Assembly: GCF_000159635.1 (NCBI RefSeq) | Contig: NZ_GG667193.1 | Span: forward strand, 232,456-291,730 | Source of the DNA: Corynebacterium lipophiloflavum DSM 44291 | Lineage (GTDB): Bacteria; Actinomycetota; Actinomycetes; Mycobacteriales; Mycobacteriaceae | Direction: 5' to 3' | DNA length: 59,275 bases | Part shown: in pieces, positions 25,148 through 35,700 of the stretch | Layout of the letters: each line of letters opens with the position of its first letter | Position numbering within the stretch: the stretch's first letter is position 1 | Notes under the pieces: model-generated | Seen by the model: the letters and a program-made list of their open reading frames with translations, nothing else | Databases searched by the model: none | What the model was told of the DNA's origin: nothing | Translations under genes and position numbers: made by a program

Positions 25148-26605
25148 CTAGGCAGGTCTGCGTTTGCGCCTGTGCGGCGGGTGGAACATCGGTGGGTCCG
25201 GAGCTTGACGGGACTCAATCTTGTGCTCCCGTTTCCGCAGCTTCGCCCCCGGAGATTGGTGGTAGGACACGGTGTCGTTATAGGACACCGTGCCGTCTGG
25301 TGATACGACCGCGATGCGTTGAGTATCCGGGCACTTTGCCACGTGGGACTTCCCGTTTCTGCCGTCTCTGTAGTCGTTGTTCCACGAGTGGTGCCGGCGA
25401 CAGAGCCCGGCGAGGTTTAAAAGATCGGTTTTCCCGCCGTGGATATAGGCCAGGATGTGGTGCATCTCGGTTTCTGACATGGGGACGTCGCAGCCGGTCC
25501 ACGCGCAGACTCCCTGGACGGCGAGCATGGCAATCCGTTGCTCTACGCTTGCCAGGCGGGTGGAGCCCAGGGCGATGGGCTCGCCGGTGACCCGGTCGAT
25601 GTGGAGGATGAAGTCCTTGGTGCCACCCATGCCGAGGCGTACCAGATCGAAGCAGTCGACCTCGACGCCCGTGTTGGTCATGAACGTGGTGTGCCAATCG
25701 GCGTCGGCGAGATCGTCGAGGGTGATGGCGAGCACGACGGAGGCCGCGCCGCGGTTTTTGACCTGCCGGTCGCTTTCGAATTGGGTGATGATGCGCCAGA
25801 ACTGGTCGTAGCGGCGCTGGGCGGGAGTGCGGTAATCCTGCTTGGAATCGGCGCTGATGTTGGATCCCGGGGCGGAGTCTGAATCGAGGAGCGCCTTGAA
25901 CAGGGCCCAGTCGCCGGCCGTCATCGTGGCAGTGACGTCGTAAGTCCCGTCGGACTTTCTGCGCGACGCCCTGATGCAGCGCGAGGAGAAGCCCGCGTTC
26001 GGGTCCGTGGCGGGTTTGTTGGCCAAGTTCGCGCGGTCGACGAGGGTGCGGACGAACTTGCGAAGGTCGCTGACGCTGCGCCCAGCGGCCTCCCCGAGCG
26101 CGCGGGCGAGGATGGAGGCGCGCTGGTGGGCGGCCTCCTTCGACAGGGCGCGCAGCTCGTTGTCGATGACCGCCTGTTTCTCGGGCCCGATGCCGCGCGC
26201 GTCGTCGCGGGCTTTCTTCTGCTGCGCGCCGGAATCGCCGGATTTCTCCCGGCGCGGGGGAGTGTCGAAGTCGAGGGCCGGGTCGGGCTCTGAATGGGCG
26301 GCGGGAGGCGCGAACAGGTCGCGTCCGCGCTGCAGCCTGCGGAGGGCCTCGGCGCGGGAGAGATCGAGGGCTTTTTCGAGGTAGTCGTTGGCGTAAGTGG
26401 CGCCCACGCTGCGTCCCGCCCCGTCGGGCTCGCACAAGTAGGCGAACGAGGCGTCGATCGTGCCCTTGTGGTTGAAGGCTTTTTCGAGCCGTTCGATCTC
26501 GGCGCGGGTTGAATCGAAGGTGAGCGTCGAGGGGTCGTCGAAAAGCGAGCTGACCTCGTCCATTGCGTCGGCGATGGCGTCGACAAGCGATGCTAGCGTT
26601 CTCAT
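25148..26605 (-). CDS. DUF222 / HNH endonuclease domain protein (13E12-type)
   Basis: A 485-aa protein with an N-terminal DUF222 region (13E12 repeat family) and a C-terminal HNH domain. The HNH part has CAWTGCDVPMSETEMHHILAYIHGG and NLAGLCRRHHSWNNDY, giving the Cys pair, HH and the final H. These proteins are multicopy in actinobacteria, and their role is unresolved (suggested DNA nuclease, sometimes intron- or element-associated). No flanking repeat or element genes are seen, and codon use is like its neighbours. AAGGGGG lies about 8 nt before ATG 26605. An upstream extension to 26719 lacks support. Confidence 0.82.
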   Translation of the reverse strand: MRTLASLVDAIADAMDEVSSLFDDPSTLTFDSTRAEIERLEKAFNHKGTIDASFAYLCEPDGAGRSVGATYANDYLEKALDLSRAEALRRLQRGRDLFAPPAAHSEPDPALDFDTPPRREKSGDSGAQQKKARDDARGIGPEKQAVIDNELRALSKEAAHQRASILARALGEAAGRSVSDLRKFVRTLVDRANLANKPATDPNAGFSSRCIRASRRKSDGTYDVTATMTAGDWALFKALLDSDSAPGSNISADSKQDYRTPAQRRYDQFWRIITQFESDRQVKNRGAASVVLAITLDDLADADWHTTFMTNTGVEVDCFDLVRLGMGGTKDFILHIDRVTGEPIALGSTRLASVEQRIAMLAVQGVCAWTGCDVPMSETEMHHILAYIHGGKTDLLNLAGLCRRHHSWNNDYRDGRNGKSHVAKCPDTQRIAVVSPDGTVSYNDTVSYHQSPGAKLRKREHKIESRQAPDPPMFHPPHRRKRRPA

Positions 26606-26737
26606 TCCGGTAACCCCCTTTCTTGATCTGCCTTCATTGTAAAAACGCCTCGGACACCCACCCCCGATTGTGGGAACAGGTATTCGAACTGTCAGGTCGA
26701 GCGGGCTCCGTAAGCGCAACGTGGAATAATTGGATCC

Positions 26738-28168
26738 GTGTCAGTTAAGCCGATGAACCCCAACGTCCTGTCCAACCGCTACGCCTCGCCCGAAATGGCG
26801 GAGCTGTGGAGCGCCGAGCACAAGATCGTGCTGGAGCGACAGCTCTGGATCGCCGTGATGGAGGCCCAGCAGGGCCTCGGCGTCGACATTCCCGACGAGG
26901 CCATTGCCGCCTACGACAGCGTCATCGACAACGTTGACCTGGACAGCATCGCCGCGCGCGAACGGGTCACGCGCCACGACGTGAAAGCCAGGATCGAAGA
27001 ATTCAACGCGCTCGCCGGCCACGAGCACATCCACAAGGGAATGACCAGCCGAGACCTGACGGAAAACGTCGAGCAGCTGCAGATGTACCGCGGCCTCGAG
27101 CTCGTGCGCGATAAGTCGGTGGCGCTGCTCAAGGCAATTGGTAACCGCGCCGAACAGTACAAGTCCCTCGTCATGGCGGGCCGCTCCCACAACGTCGCGG
27201 CGCAGGCGACCACCCTGGGCAAGCGTTTCGCCACGGCTGCGGACGAGATCCTCATCGCCACCGAGCGCATTGAGCAGCTGCTGGCCAACTACCCGCTGCG
27301 CGGCATCAAGGGCCCGATGGGAACCGCCCAGGACATGCTCGACCTGATGGGGGGCGACGAGGGCAAGCTCGCAGAGCTGGAAAACCACATCGCGAACCAC
27401 CTCGGTTTTGCCCGTACCTTCGATTCCGTCGGCCAGGTGTACCCGCGCTCGCTTGACTTCGACGTGGTCTCCGCCCTCGTCCAGCTCGGCGCGGGCCCGT
27501 CGAGCCTGGCCACAACGATCCGGCTGATGGCCGGCAACGAGACGGTGACGGAGGGCTTCAAGGAGGGCCAGGTCGGGTCCTCCGCGATGCCCCACAAGAT
27601 GAACGCGCGCTCTTGCGAGCGCGTCGGCGGTTTCCAGGTGATCCTGCGCGGCTACCTCACCATGGTCGCGGATCTCGCCGGCCAGCAGTGGAACGAGGGC
27701 GACGTGTTCTGCTCGGTCGTGCGCCGCGTCGCGCTGCCGGACGCGTTTTTCGCCATCGACGGTCAGCTGGAGACCTTCCTCACCGTCCTCGACGAGTTCG
27801 GGGCGTTTCCCGCGATGATCAACCGCGAGCTGGACCGCTACCTGCCGTTTCTGGCCACGACCCGCATCCTCATGGCGGCGGTGCGCGCCGGGGTTGGCCG
27901 CGAAACGGCGCACGAGGTGATCAAGGAGCACGCGGTGGCGATGGCGCTGGACATGCGCGAAACCGGCGCCGAGCAAAACCTCATCGAGCGCCTCGCGCAA
28001 GACGAGCGCCTCCCGCTGGACCGCGCCGGGCTCGACGCCGCACTCGCGGACCGCCACGCCTTCATTGGTGCCGCCGAGTCCCAAGTCGACGGCGTGCTCG
28101 CCCGCATTCAAAAGCTATTCGACGCCCACCCCAACGCCGCCGGCTACACCCCGGGCGAGATCCTGTAA
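26738..28168 (+). CDS. purB: adenylosuccinate lyase
   Basis: Catalyses two purine steps, SAICAR to AICAR and adenylosuccinate to AMP. The 476-aa protein has the fumarase/ASL superfamily signature GSSAMPHKMNARSCERV (near residue 285), the catalytic-His region MAGRSHNVAAQATT, and GMTSRDLTENVEQ near the N-terminus. The start is GTG 26738, with AATAAT 7 nt upstream, so it is probably leaderless. It stands with purD and purC but is separated by other genes, so the purine pathway here is several transcription units. Confidence 0.96.
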   Translation: MSVKPMNPNVLSNRYASPEMAELWSAEHKIVLERQLWIAVMEAQQGLGVDIPDEAIAAYDSVIDNVDLDSIAARERVTRHDVKARIEEFNALAGHEHIHKGMTSRDLTENVEQLQMYRGLELVRDKSVALLKAIGNRAEQYKSLVMAGRSHNVAAQATTLGKRFATAADEILIATERIEQLLANYPLRGIKGPMGTAQDMLDLMGGDEGKLAELENHIANHLGFARTFDSVGQVYPRSLDFDVVSALVQLGAGPSSLATTIRLMAGNETVTEGFKEGQVGSSAMPHKMNARSCERVGGFQVILRGYLTMVADLAGQQWNEGDVFCSVVRRVALPDAFFAIDGQLETFLTVLDEFGAFPAMINRELDRYLPFLATTRILMAAVRAGVGRETAHEVIKEHAVAMALDMRETGAEQNLIERLAQDERLPLDRAGLDAALADRHAFIGAAESQVDGVLARIQKLFDAHPNAAGYTPGEIL

Positions 28169-28178
28169 AAGCCCAGCG

Positions 28179-28898
28179 TTACTTCCAGGTGATTGACTGC
28201 AAGGGCTGAGCGCTGTTCTTCGGGCTCAACACGGTGTTGAGTTCGATGGCGGTGCCGACGATCCCGGGGTCGGTGGCGCCGGTCCAGGTGACGAGGGCGC
28301 GTTTGTACTCGCGTCCTACCTCCATATCGCCGGTAAACGCCGGGATCTCCTCGTCGGGGCTGATGCCGCAGTAGGCATTGTCGCTGTGTTCGACGAAGTT
28401 GGCGTTGAGCCCGCCTGGGTCGAGGATTTTGAACCACGGCAGGGAGACTGAATAGGCGCCGTCGCCGACCGCGACGGGCGTGAAAGTGACGATGAAGCAG
28501 GTGAAGCTGTCGTAGCGCTCCGGCTGCGGGGCTGTTTCGCCCTCTTCCGGTTCGGGCAACCCGATCTCGCCCGGGTCCTGGCCGATGTTGTCTTCAACCT
28601 CGGCGGGAGTGAGTTTGGTGGGCCTGTCCACGGTGACGTCAAAGTACACGGGCTGGCCGGTGTCGAGGCTGGTGGTGACAACGTGGGCGGTCTCTCCGAA
28701 GCGGAGTACTTCGCCACTTTCGGTGGGGGTGAAGTCGTCCGGCATGCCCGGCAGCTCGCTGAGCGTCTCCGCGCTGCGAGTTTGCCCTGCGCTGCGAGCT
28801 TCCGCTGCGCTGGGGTCGGCCTCGCCGGGCGCGCAGGCGCCCAGCGCTGCTGCCTGGGCCAGCAACGCTACGACGAGTACTGCGGTGCGTGGTTTCAT
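28179..28898 (-). CDS. predicted lipoprotein of unknown function
   Basis: A 239-aa protein with signal MKPRTAVLVVALLAQAAALGAC: lipobox LGAC with Cys22. The mature part has an Ala/Ser-rich linker, then a beta-rich domain with two spaced cysteines (FTCFIV and NAYCGIS) and an acidic loop (EPEEGETAPQPE). No known motif is recognised, although an Ig-like fold would fit. TAATCT lies 7 nt before the ATG, supporting this start. The longer ORF to 29099 would overlap purC on the other strand. It lies between purB (convergent) and purC (divergent). Confidence 0.72.
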   Translation of the reverse strand: MKPRTAVLVVALLAQAAALGACAPGEADPSAAEARSAGQTRSAETLSELPGMPDDFTPTESGEVLRFGETAHVVTTSLDTGQPVYFDVTVDRPTKLTPAEVEDNIGQDPGEIGLPEPEEGETAPQPERYDSFTCFIVTFTPVAVGDGAYSVSLPWFKILDPGGLNANFVEHSDNAYCGISPDEEIPAFTGDMEVGREYKRALVTWTGATDPGIVGTAIELNTVLSPKNSAQPLQSITWK

Positions 28899-28987
28899 GG
28901 CATCCAGATTAGGCCACGGGCCGTGGTTTTCCGCGCGCGCCCTCGCGCGATTCGCCCTCGCGCGCTGCGGGACTACACTTGCACACC

Positions 28988-29893
28988 ATGCGCCCTGAGT
29001 TATCCGATTACGCTCACCTTTCTGGTGGCAAGGTCCGCGAGATTTACCAGGTGGACAGCGACACTTTGCTGATGATGGCCACCGACCGTATTTCGGCATT
29101 CGACTACTCCCTCGAGCCGGAAATTCCGGACAAGGGCCGAATCCTCACGGCGACGAGCACGTTCTTCTTCGACCTGCTGGGCCGCGAGCTGGGCATGCCC
29201 AACCACCTGGCTGGCCCGGTGGAGGACGAGCGCATCCCGGAGGAGGTCCTAGGCCGGGCGCACGTCGTGAGGAAGCTGGAGATGATCCCGTTTGAGTGCG
29301 TGGCGCGTGGCTACCTCACTGGCTCCGGCAAGAAGGAGTACGACGCTACGGGGCGAGTGTGCGCCGTGCCGCTGCCGCAGGGCCTGGTGGAGGCGTCGAA
29401 GCTGCCCGAACCGATCTTTACCCCCGCGACGAAGGCGGAGCAGGGCGATCACGATGAAAACGTGTCGTTTTCCCACGTGTCCAACAAGCTGGGTGCGGAG
29501 CTCGCCGAAAAGCTCCGCGACGCCACCTTGGCGGTCTACACCACCGCCGCGGCCTACGCTCAGTCCCGCGGCATCATCCTCGCCGACACGAAGCTCGAGT
29601 TCGGCCTCGACGACAACGGCGAGCTCGTGCTTGCCGACGAGGTGCTCACCCCCGACTCCTCGCGTTACTGGCCCGCGGACTCTTACGAGGAGGGCCGCGT
29701 GCAGCCCAGCTTTGACAAGCAGTACGTGCGCAACTGGCTCACTGGGCCGAAGTCGGGTTGGGATCCGTCCAGCGGGATGCAGCCGCCGGAGCTGCCGGGC
29801 TCCGTCGTCGAGGCGACCCGAGACCGCTACATCGAGGCCTACGAGCGCTTGAGCGGGGAGAAGTTCAGCCACTGGCCGGGCGCCAACGCCTAA
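28988..29893 (+). CDS. purC: SAICAR synthetase
   Basis: Joins CAIR and aspartate using ATP. The 301-aa protein has [13 protein letters not shown] at the N-terminus, [35 protein letters not shown] and [30 protein letters not shown], all family signatures. TACACT lies 8 nt before ATG 28988. An upstream TTG (28979) would overlap that hexamer and is less likely. The oligopeptidase gene starts 27 nt downstream. Confidence 0.97.
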   Translation: MRPELSDYAHLSGGKVREIYQVDSDTLLMMATDRISAFDYSLEPEIPDKGRILTATSTFFFDLLGRELGMPNHLAGPVEDERIPEEVLGRAHVVRKLEMIPFECVARGYLTGSGKKEYDATGRVCAVPLPQGLVEASKLPEPIFTPATKAEQGDHDENVSFSHVSNKLGAELAEKLRDATLAVYTTAAAYAQSRGIILADTKLEFGLDDNGELVLADEVLTPDSSRYWPADSYEEGRVQPSFDKQYVRNWLTGPKSGWDPSSGMQPPELPGSVVEATRDRYIEAYERLSGEKFSHWPGANA

Positions 29894-29919
29894 GAATTCG
29901 GTCGCTACACTCGGCGGGT

Positions 29920-32034
29920 ATGAGTAAATCAGCCCCGCACGCCCCAAAACACCTGATCACCCGCTCGTTCCACGGGCGCGATGTGGTGGACAACTACGAG
30001 TGGATGCGCGATAAGGCCAGCCCGGAAACGCTGAACTACCTTGAGGCCGAGAACGCGTACACCGAGTCCCTGACCGGCCACCTGCAGCCGCTGACGGATG
30101 CCATTTACGGCGAGATTAAGGGCAGGGTCAAAGAGACCGACATGTCCGTCCCGTCGCGCCAGGGCGGCTGGTGGTACTACGGCCGCACGGTCGAGGGCAA
30201 GGACTACGGCATTTCCTGCCGCGTCGCCGCCGAGCGCGAGCAGCCGTGGACGCCGCCTCGCGTGCCGGAGGACGGCTCCCCGCTGCCCGGCGAGCAGGTG
30301 TTGCTCGACATCAACGAGCTCGCAGCTGACCACGAGTTCTTCTCCCTCGGTGCCTCCCGCGTGTCCCCCTCGGGCCGCCTGTTGGCCTACTCCTTTGACA
30401 CCTCGGGCGACGAGCGCTTCGAGCTGCGCGTCAAAGACTTGGAGACGGGCTCGCTTTACGACGACACCCTAACCGACATCTTCTACGGCGCAGTGTGGGC
30501 GGGCGAGGAGCACATCTTCTACGTGCGTGTCGACGACGCCTGGCGCCCCCACCAGGTGTGGCGCCACACGCTCGGCACCCCCGAGTCCGCCGACGTGCTG
30601 GTCTACGAGGAGCCCGACGAGCGCTTCAACGTCGGCGTCGGTGCGGACCGCGCCGAGCGCTTCCTCTACATCGTCTCGAGCTCGAAGAGCACCAGCGAGT
30701 TCCACGTCCTCGACTTCGACAACCCCACCGGCGAGTTCCGCATGCTGTGGCCGCGCCAAGACGGCGTGGAGTACGACGTGGACTTCATCGCGCCCGGCGG
30801 CGAGGAGAAGTGGGTGGTCACCCACAATGCGACGGGCCCCAACTTCGCGGTGGGCACCTGCCCGATCGATAGCCTCGCCCCGCTGCGTGAGCTTGACGAC
30901 GTCGCTGCCCACGACGACGCCCGCCGCATCGAAGGCACCGACTCCTACCGCGACTTCATCTTCCTGAGCTACCGCGCAGGAGGCATCGGCCGCCTCGCCG
31001 TGGCCGACTTGGCCGGCGGCAGCATCGGGCAGTTCACCGAGATTGAGTTCGACGAGGAACTCTACACCGTGGGCCTCGGCGGAAACCCGGAATGGGACGC
31101 CCCAGTCGTGCGGTTAAGCTACACGTCTTTCACCCAGCCTGCCCAGGTGCTGGACTACACCGTTGCCAACGGGGAGTTCACCCTGCTCAAACAGCAAGAA
31201 GTCGAGGGTGGTTACGACCCGGCGCAATACGTCGCGGAACGGCTGTGGGCAACAGCCGACGACGGGACCGAGGTTCCGGTGTCGGTGGTGCGGCGCGTCG
31301 ATGTGGGCGTCGATAAGCCGCTGCCCACGCTCTTGTACGGCTATGGCTCATACGAACACTCGATCGACCCCTCATTCTCCGTCGCGCGCCTCAGCCTGCT
31401 GGACCGCGGAATGGTGTGGGCCTGCGCGCACGTGCGCGGCGGCGGAGAAATGGGAAGGCTGTGGTACGACAACGGCAAAATGATGTCCAAGCGCAACACG
31501 TTCACCGACTTCATTGCCTGCGCCGACGCCCTCGTCGAACGCGGAATGACCACCTACGGTCAGCTCGTCGCCGAAGGCGCCTCCGCCGGCGGGCTGCTGA
31601 TGGGCGCGGTGGCGAACATGGCACCCGAGAAATTCGCCGGCGTCCTTGCCGTCGTGCCGTTTGTCGACCAGCTCACCTCCATCCTCATGCCGGAACTGCC
31701 ACTGACCGTGACGGAGTGGGAGGAATGGGGCGACCCGTACCACGACCCGGAGGCCTACGACTACATCGCCTCCTACGCACCCTACGAGAACATCGAAGCC
31801 AAGAACTACCCCGACATCCTGGCGGTGACCAGCCTCAACGACACCCGCGTGCTCTACGTGGAACCCGCGAAGTGGATTGCTAAGCTGCGCGAGACCGCCA
31901 CCGGCGGTGAGTTTCTGCTGAAGACGGAGATGTCGGCCGGACACGGCGGAGTGTCGGGGCGCTACGCGCAGTGGAAGCAGACCGCGTTCGAGTACGCGTG
32001 GGTCCTGGACAAGTCCGGCGCCGTGGAGCGCTAA
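29920..32034 (+). CDS. ptrB: oligopeptidase B (S9A prolyl oligopeptidase family)
   Basis: Cytoplasmic serine peptidase that cuts short peptides after basic residues. The 704-aa protein has a seven-bladed beta-propeller N-terminal half and a C-terminal alpha/beta hydrolase. Visible features are LLYGYGSYEHSIDPSF, ACAHVRGGGEMGRLWYDNGK, the nucleophile GASAGGLL (Ser near 550), the Asp region SLNDTRVLY, and the His in SAGHGGVSGR. Propeller length is normal. TACACT lies 8 nt before the ATG. The longer in-frame ORF starting within purC is not real. Mycobacteria also carry oligopeptidase B beside purC. Confidence 0.94.
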   Translation: MSKSAPHAPKHLITRSFHGRDVVDNYEWMRDKASPETLNYLEAENAYTESLTGHLQPLTDAIYGEIKGRVKETDMSVPSRQGGWWYYGRTVEGKDYGISCRVAAEREQPWTPPRVPEDGSPLPGEQVLLDINELAADHEFFSLGASRVSPSGRLLAYSFDTSGDERFELRVKDLETGSLYDDTLTDIFYGAVWAGEEHIFYVRVDDAWRPHQVWRHTLGTPESADVLVYEEPDERFNVGVGADRAERFLYIVSSSKSTSEFHVLDFDNPTGEFRMLWPRQDGVEYDVDFIAPGGEEKWVVTHNATGPNFAVGTCPIDSLAPLRELDDVAAHDDARRIEGTDSYRDFIFLSYRAGGIGRLAVADLAGGSIGQFTEIEFDEELYTVGLGGNPEWDAPVVRLSYTSFTQPAQVLDYTVANGEFTLLKQQEVEGGYDPAQYVAERLWATADDGTEVPVSVVRRVDVGVDKPLPTLLYGYGSYEHSIDPSFSVARLSLLDRGMVWACAHVRGGGEMGRLWYDNGKMMSKRNTFTDFIACADALVERGMTTYGQLVAEGASAGGLLMGAVANMAPEKFAGVLAVVPFVDQLTSILMPELPLTVTEWEEWGDPYHDPEAYDYIASYAPYENIEAKNYPDILAVTSLNDTRVLYVEPAKWIAKLRETATGGEFLLKTEMSAGHGGVSGRYAQWKQTAFEYAWVLDKSGAVER

Positions 32035-32061
32035 CGACCCGACTGTGCGATAATTGCGCCT

Positions 32062-32742
32062 ATGCCCGGCCACGTCCTCGTCTCCGTGTCGTCGATTTTT
32101 GATGACACCCTCGACAACGTCGTTCGCCTCACCGACGACCTCGACGCTGCCGAGATCCCCGTCTCTCTGCTGGTCGCGCCGCACATCGACAAGAAGTGGC
32201 ACCTGGCCAAGGACAAAAAGACGCTGAAGTGGTTGCACGCGCAGCGCGATGCGGACAGGGCCCTGATCCTCAACGGTTTTGACCAGCCGGCTCAAGGGCG
32301 CCGCGCGGAGTTCGCGACGCTCGGCGCGCACGAGGCGCGCCTGCGGTTGACCGGCGCGACGCGGCAGATGGAATCGCTCGGGTTATCCTTCAACATCTTC
32401 GCGCCCCCGCGGTGGCGCCTGTCCGAGGGCACCCTTGAGGTTTTGTCGGACCTCGGATTCTTGCTGGTGGCGTCGACAAGCGGCCTGCACCAAACCGATA
32501 CCGGCATGTTCTACCAGTGCCGCAACCTGTCTGTCGGCGAGGGCTTCGGTGCGGCCAAATGGTGGCGCCGCAACATCATCCGGGCCGCCGAACGCGGCGC
32601 GGCGAAGGGAAACATCATCCGCCTCTCCGTATCCGGGCGCGAGCTCGACAACAAGAAGGTGCGCCGCGACTTTATCAACGCCGCTACCGCGGCCATCGAA
32701 GAAGGCGCGGAGCCTGCCGACTACCGCGCCTTCCTGGCGTAA
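32062..32742 (+). CDS. DUF2334 polysaccharide-deacetylase-like protein
   Basis: A 226-aa protein of the DUF2334 family, which has a polysaccharide-deacetylase-like NodB fold. VLVSVSSIFDDTL places the expected Asp-Asp metal pair near the N-terminus. PVSLLVAPHIDKKWHLAKD resembles the strand 2 region, and FNIFAPPRWRLSEGTLEVLSDLGF matches the PPxW...GF segment. The substrate is unknown. GATAAT lies 7 nt before the ATG. It follows ptrB by 27 nt and ends at a terminator-like hairpin shared with the nuclease gene. Confidence 0.82.
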   Translation: MPGHVLVSVSSIFDDTLDNVVRLTDDLDAAEIPVSLLVAPHIDKKWHLAKDKKTLKWLHAQRDADRALILNGFDQPAQGRRAEFATLGAHEARLRLTGATRQMESLGLSFNIFAPPRWRLSEGTLEVLSDLGFLLVASTSGLHQTDTGMFYQCRNLSVGEGFGAAKWWRRNIIRAAERGAAKGNIIRLSVSGRELDNKKVRRDFINAATAAIEEGAEPADYRAFLA

Positions 32743-32778
32743 CCCCGGACTCTGCAACGGCGGAGTCCGCGGGGTTTT
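32743..32778. terminator. bidirectional terminator between DUF2334 gene and nuclease
   Basis: CCCCGGACTC, 10-nt loop, GAGTCCG-C-GGGG then TTTT: a 10-bp stem with one bulge and a short T-run on the plus strand. It directly follows the DUF2334 stop and overlaps the 3' end of the convergent nuclease gene. Confidence 0.65.
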
Positions 32779-35700
32779 ACAGGCCCATACGGGCGAGGAT
32801 AGCTGAGGCACCACCCGGGTAGAGGAAGTTCACCACCGCCACGATCAGTGCGACGACGCCGGTTGCGCCCACAAGCGCACCGATGATCCCGCCAAGAATT
32901 CCGCTAGAGCTACCGGAAGACGGGCCCGCCGGCTCACCGGGCTGCCCCGGCTGCCCCGGCTCACCCTGGTCGCCGGTGACCTTACCGAGGTTCTCAGTGG
33001 TGCCGTCGGTGTAGGTGACCACCAGCTCGCCGTCCGAATTGATCTCGAACTTCTCTACACCGCGGCCGTCGGAACCGTCCTGACCCGGCTCACCCTCGTC
33101 GCCGGTGACCTTGCCGAGGTTCTCAGTGGTGCCGTCGGTGTAGGTCACCACCAGTTCACCGGCGTCGTTGATCTCGAGTGTTTCGATGCCGCGACCGTCC
33201 TGCCCCGGCTCACCCTTTTCGCCCGTGATCTCACCGAGGTTCTCAGTGGTGCCGTCGGTGTAGGTGACCACCAGTTCACCGGCGAAATTGATCTCGAACT
33301 TCTCTACGCCACGGCCGTCGGAACCATCCTGTCCCTGAACGTTGCCGAGCACCTCGCGGGTCTCGACGGAACCGTCGGTGTAGACCGCGACGAGGTCTCC
33401 GTTGTCGGTGAGTTCGACGCGCACCAGTGTCTTGGTGGGTTCAACGGCGGTTGCCTCGATGTTGAAGCCGACCTTGACCGGGTCGTGGTCGGAGGAGCGG
33501 AAGGGGTTGTTGGCCTCGAAGAAGTCCTGGACGTTGTAGTTGCGGCGGGAGTACTCGAAGGCGATCGACTCGTCGGCGTTGATGTTCCACACAGCGGCGT
33601 CCTGGACGAGCGCCGTCGCCGCCGCGTTGCCCATGACGTGGTCGAGGGAGCCCAGTTGGCCGGCGAACTGGTAGGAGGCGTTATCGAACTCGCGTCGAGA
33701 AGCGATGTTGCTAAAGCCCTCCTGCTCGAGGTAGCGCACGGCGTCCTCCCTGGAGTAGGAGTTCAGGTCGCCCACGATGAAGGTCGGCTTGTTGGCCCAG
33801 TCGTCCTGTTCCTTGAGCGCGTCGATCAGGGCCGTGGACTGCGCGACGCGCACCTGAGCGTTGTTACCCTGGCCGTCGCCGGTGTCCGCATCGCCGTTCG
33901 CGACGGACCCCTTGGATTTGAAGTGGTTGACAATCGCCACGAAGCTCTTGGAGTCGTCCGCGCCAACCGGCTTGAACTCCTGGGCCAGGGGCTGGCGTGC
34001 GGTGCCGGTGAACGCGGGGTCGTCGAAGATGCGCGAAGCCCCAACCGGCTCCACCTCGGACTCGTTGTAGATGAACGCCACGCGGATCACGTCCTCGTCG
34101 GTGCCCAGCTCGGCCGGGGACTCGGCGTAGGCCCAGTTGCCGCCGGCGGCGTTGAGGGCGTCGACAAGCTTGCCCAGAGCCTCATCGCGGCGTGCGACAT
34201 CGCCGGTGACGGCGTAGGTGTTCTCGATTTCCTCGAGGCCGAGAACGCTGACATCCAGGCGGTTGATCGCGTTGACGATCTTCGCCTGCTGGTCCTCGAA
34301 CGCCTGCTGCGAGTACGCACCGCGCACATCGCAGTCGCGAGCGGTTACCGGGTTGCCGTACATGTCCTTGTACGAGTTGCACCCTGCGACATCCTCGCCG
34401 AGGGAGGTGAAGTAGTTAAGCACGTTAAACGACGCGATGGAGTATTCGCCGCCCACCGAATCAGGCACGGCGAGCGTCGCCGCGCGCGAGTCCTGCCACG
34501 CAATCGGCAGCTCGCCGGCCGCGTTCTTGCCGGTGATCGGCTCCAGCGGCTGGAAGCGCCAGAAGTTGTGCGAGAAATCCACCACGACATCGGTCTGGAA
34601 ATCGACCTGGTCGCCGGTGCGCAGGGAATTAATGCCCTGGTCCGAGGTCACCAGGTAAGGCAGCGGGGTGTACTGGTCATTGCGCAGGTAGTCGCGGGTG
34701 CGGCCGTCGTCGAGGTAGACAACCTCGGCGTCCTGCATCGCCTGGAGCTCGTTAGCCTCCGTGCCGGGCAGCACCACGTCGGTGGGGGTGCGGTGTGCGG
34801 TGGCGCCGGGGGCGAGGCCCACCTCGCCGTACTGGTTCAGGGAGTAATTGTTGGTTACCGTGTAGTCCCCAACGGGGCGCACGAGCATGCCCTCGTAGGG
34901 CTCGCGGGCCTCGTTGCCGGCCGGCAGGGTGGGGATTTCGATCGCCGCCGGAGCAACCAGCGGAGCATCAAGCACGGTCACCGAAGATGCGGTGATTTGC
35001 GTAACCCCGTAGAACTCGCTGACCGCACCCGCAACGCGCACGGATGCGCCCATTGCGGGGTAGTCGGAGCGCGAGCCCATGTAGACGAAGATGCCGTCGG
35101 AGGCGTCACCCGGCTTTTTCTCCTCGGTGCCGGAAGCTGCGGTCTGCAGGTAGAAGCCGTTCTTGCCGCCCTCGTCGTACACCGCCGTGACGACGCCTTC
35201 GGTAACCACGTTTTGCTTGTCAAGCGGGGAGACGTCGCCGGTGCCCTGGATCTGGGCGATCGGGGTTACCGTGCCGGGCTCGACGGGGTCGACAGGATCG
35301 AGCGGATCCTCAGGATCCACGGGGCCAGTCGCGCTGGAGTTCATCGGTGTCGGAGCGCCCACCGTGAAATCGGCGGCGTTGTTATCCGTATCTACCCCGG
35401 CGCTCACGCGCTGAATGGAGGTGGCGTTTGTGGTCGCGCCCGCCGGGTTGCCCTCGAACGCGGTGGCATCGCCCCAGCCAACGAGGTCGACCGTGGTGCG
35501 GGAGGCGTCGAAAAGCACCGCGACTGCGGTGGAGCCGGAAAATCCCAACGTAGAGGTGTTGTCCGGGGTTGGCAGGACGCCGGGTTGGTTGCTGCCCGCC
35601 GCGCCTTGGACCAGGAAGTAGCCACCGGCCGGGATAATGCCGCTGAGCGTGGCGGTACCGCCGAGGCGGTTGCTGGCAGAGCGCTGCTCGATGGTCCACC

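Noticed and set aside
32935-33430. Possible CRISPR-like array
   Set aside because: The repeats are in frame, 120-129 bp apart, and encode YTDGTTENLG units of the nuclease tail. Spacers are also repetitive.
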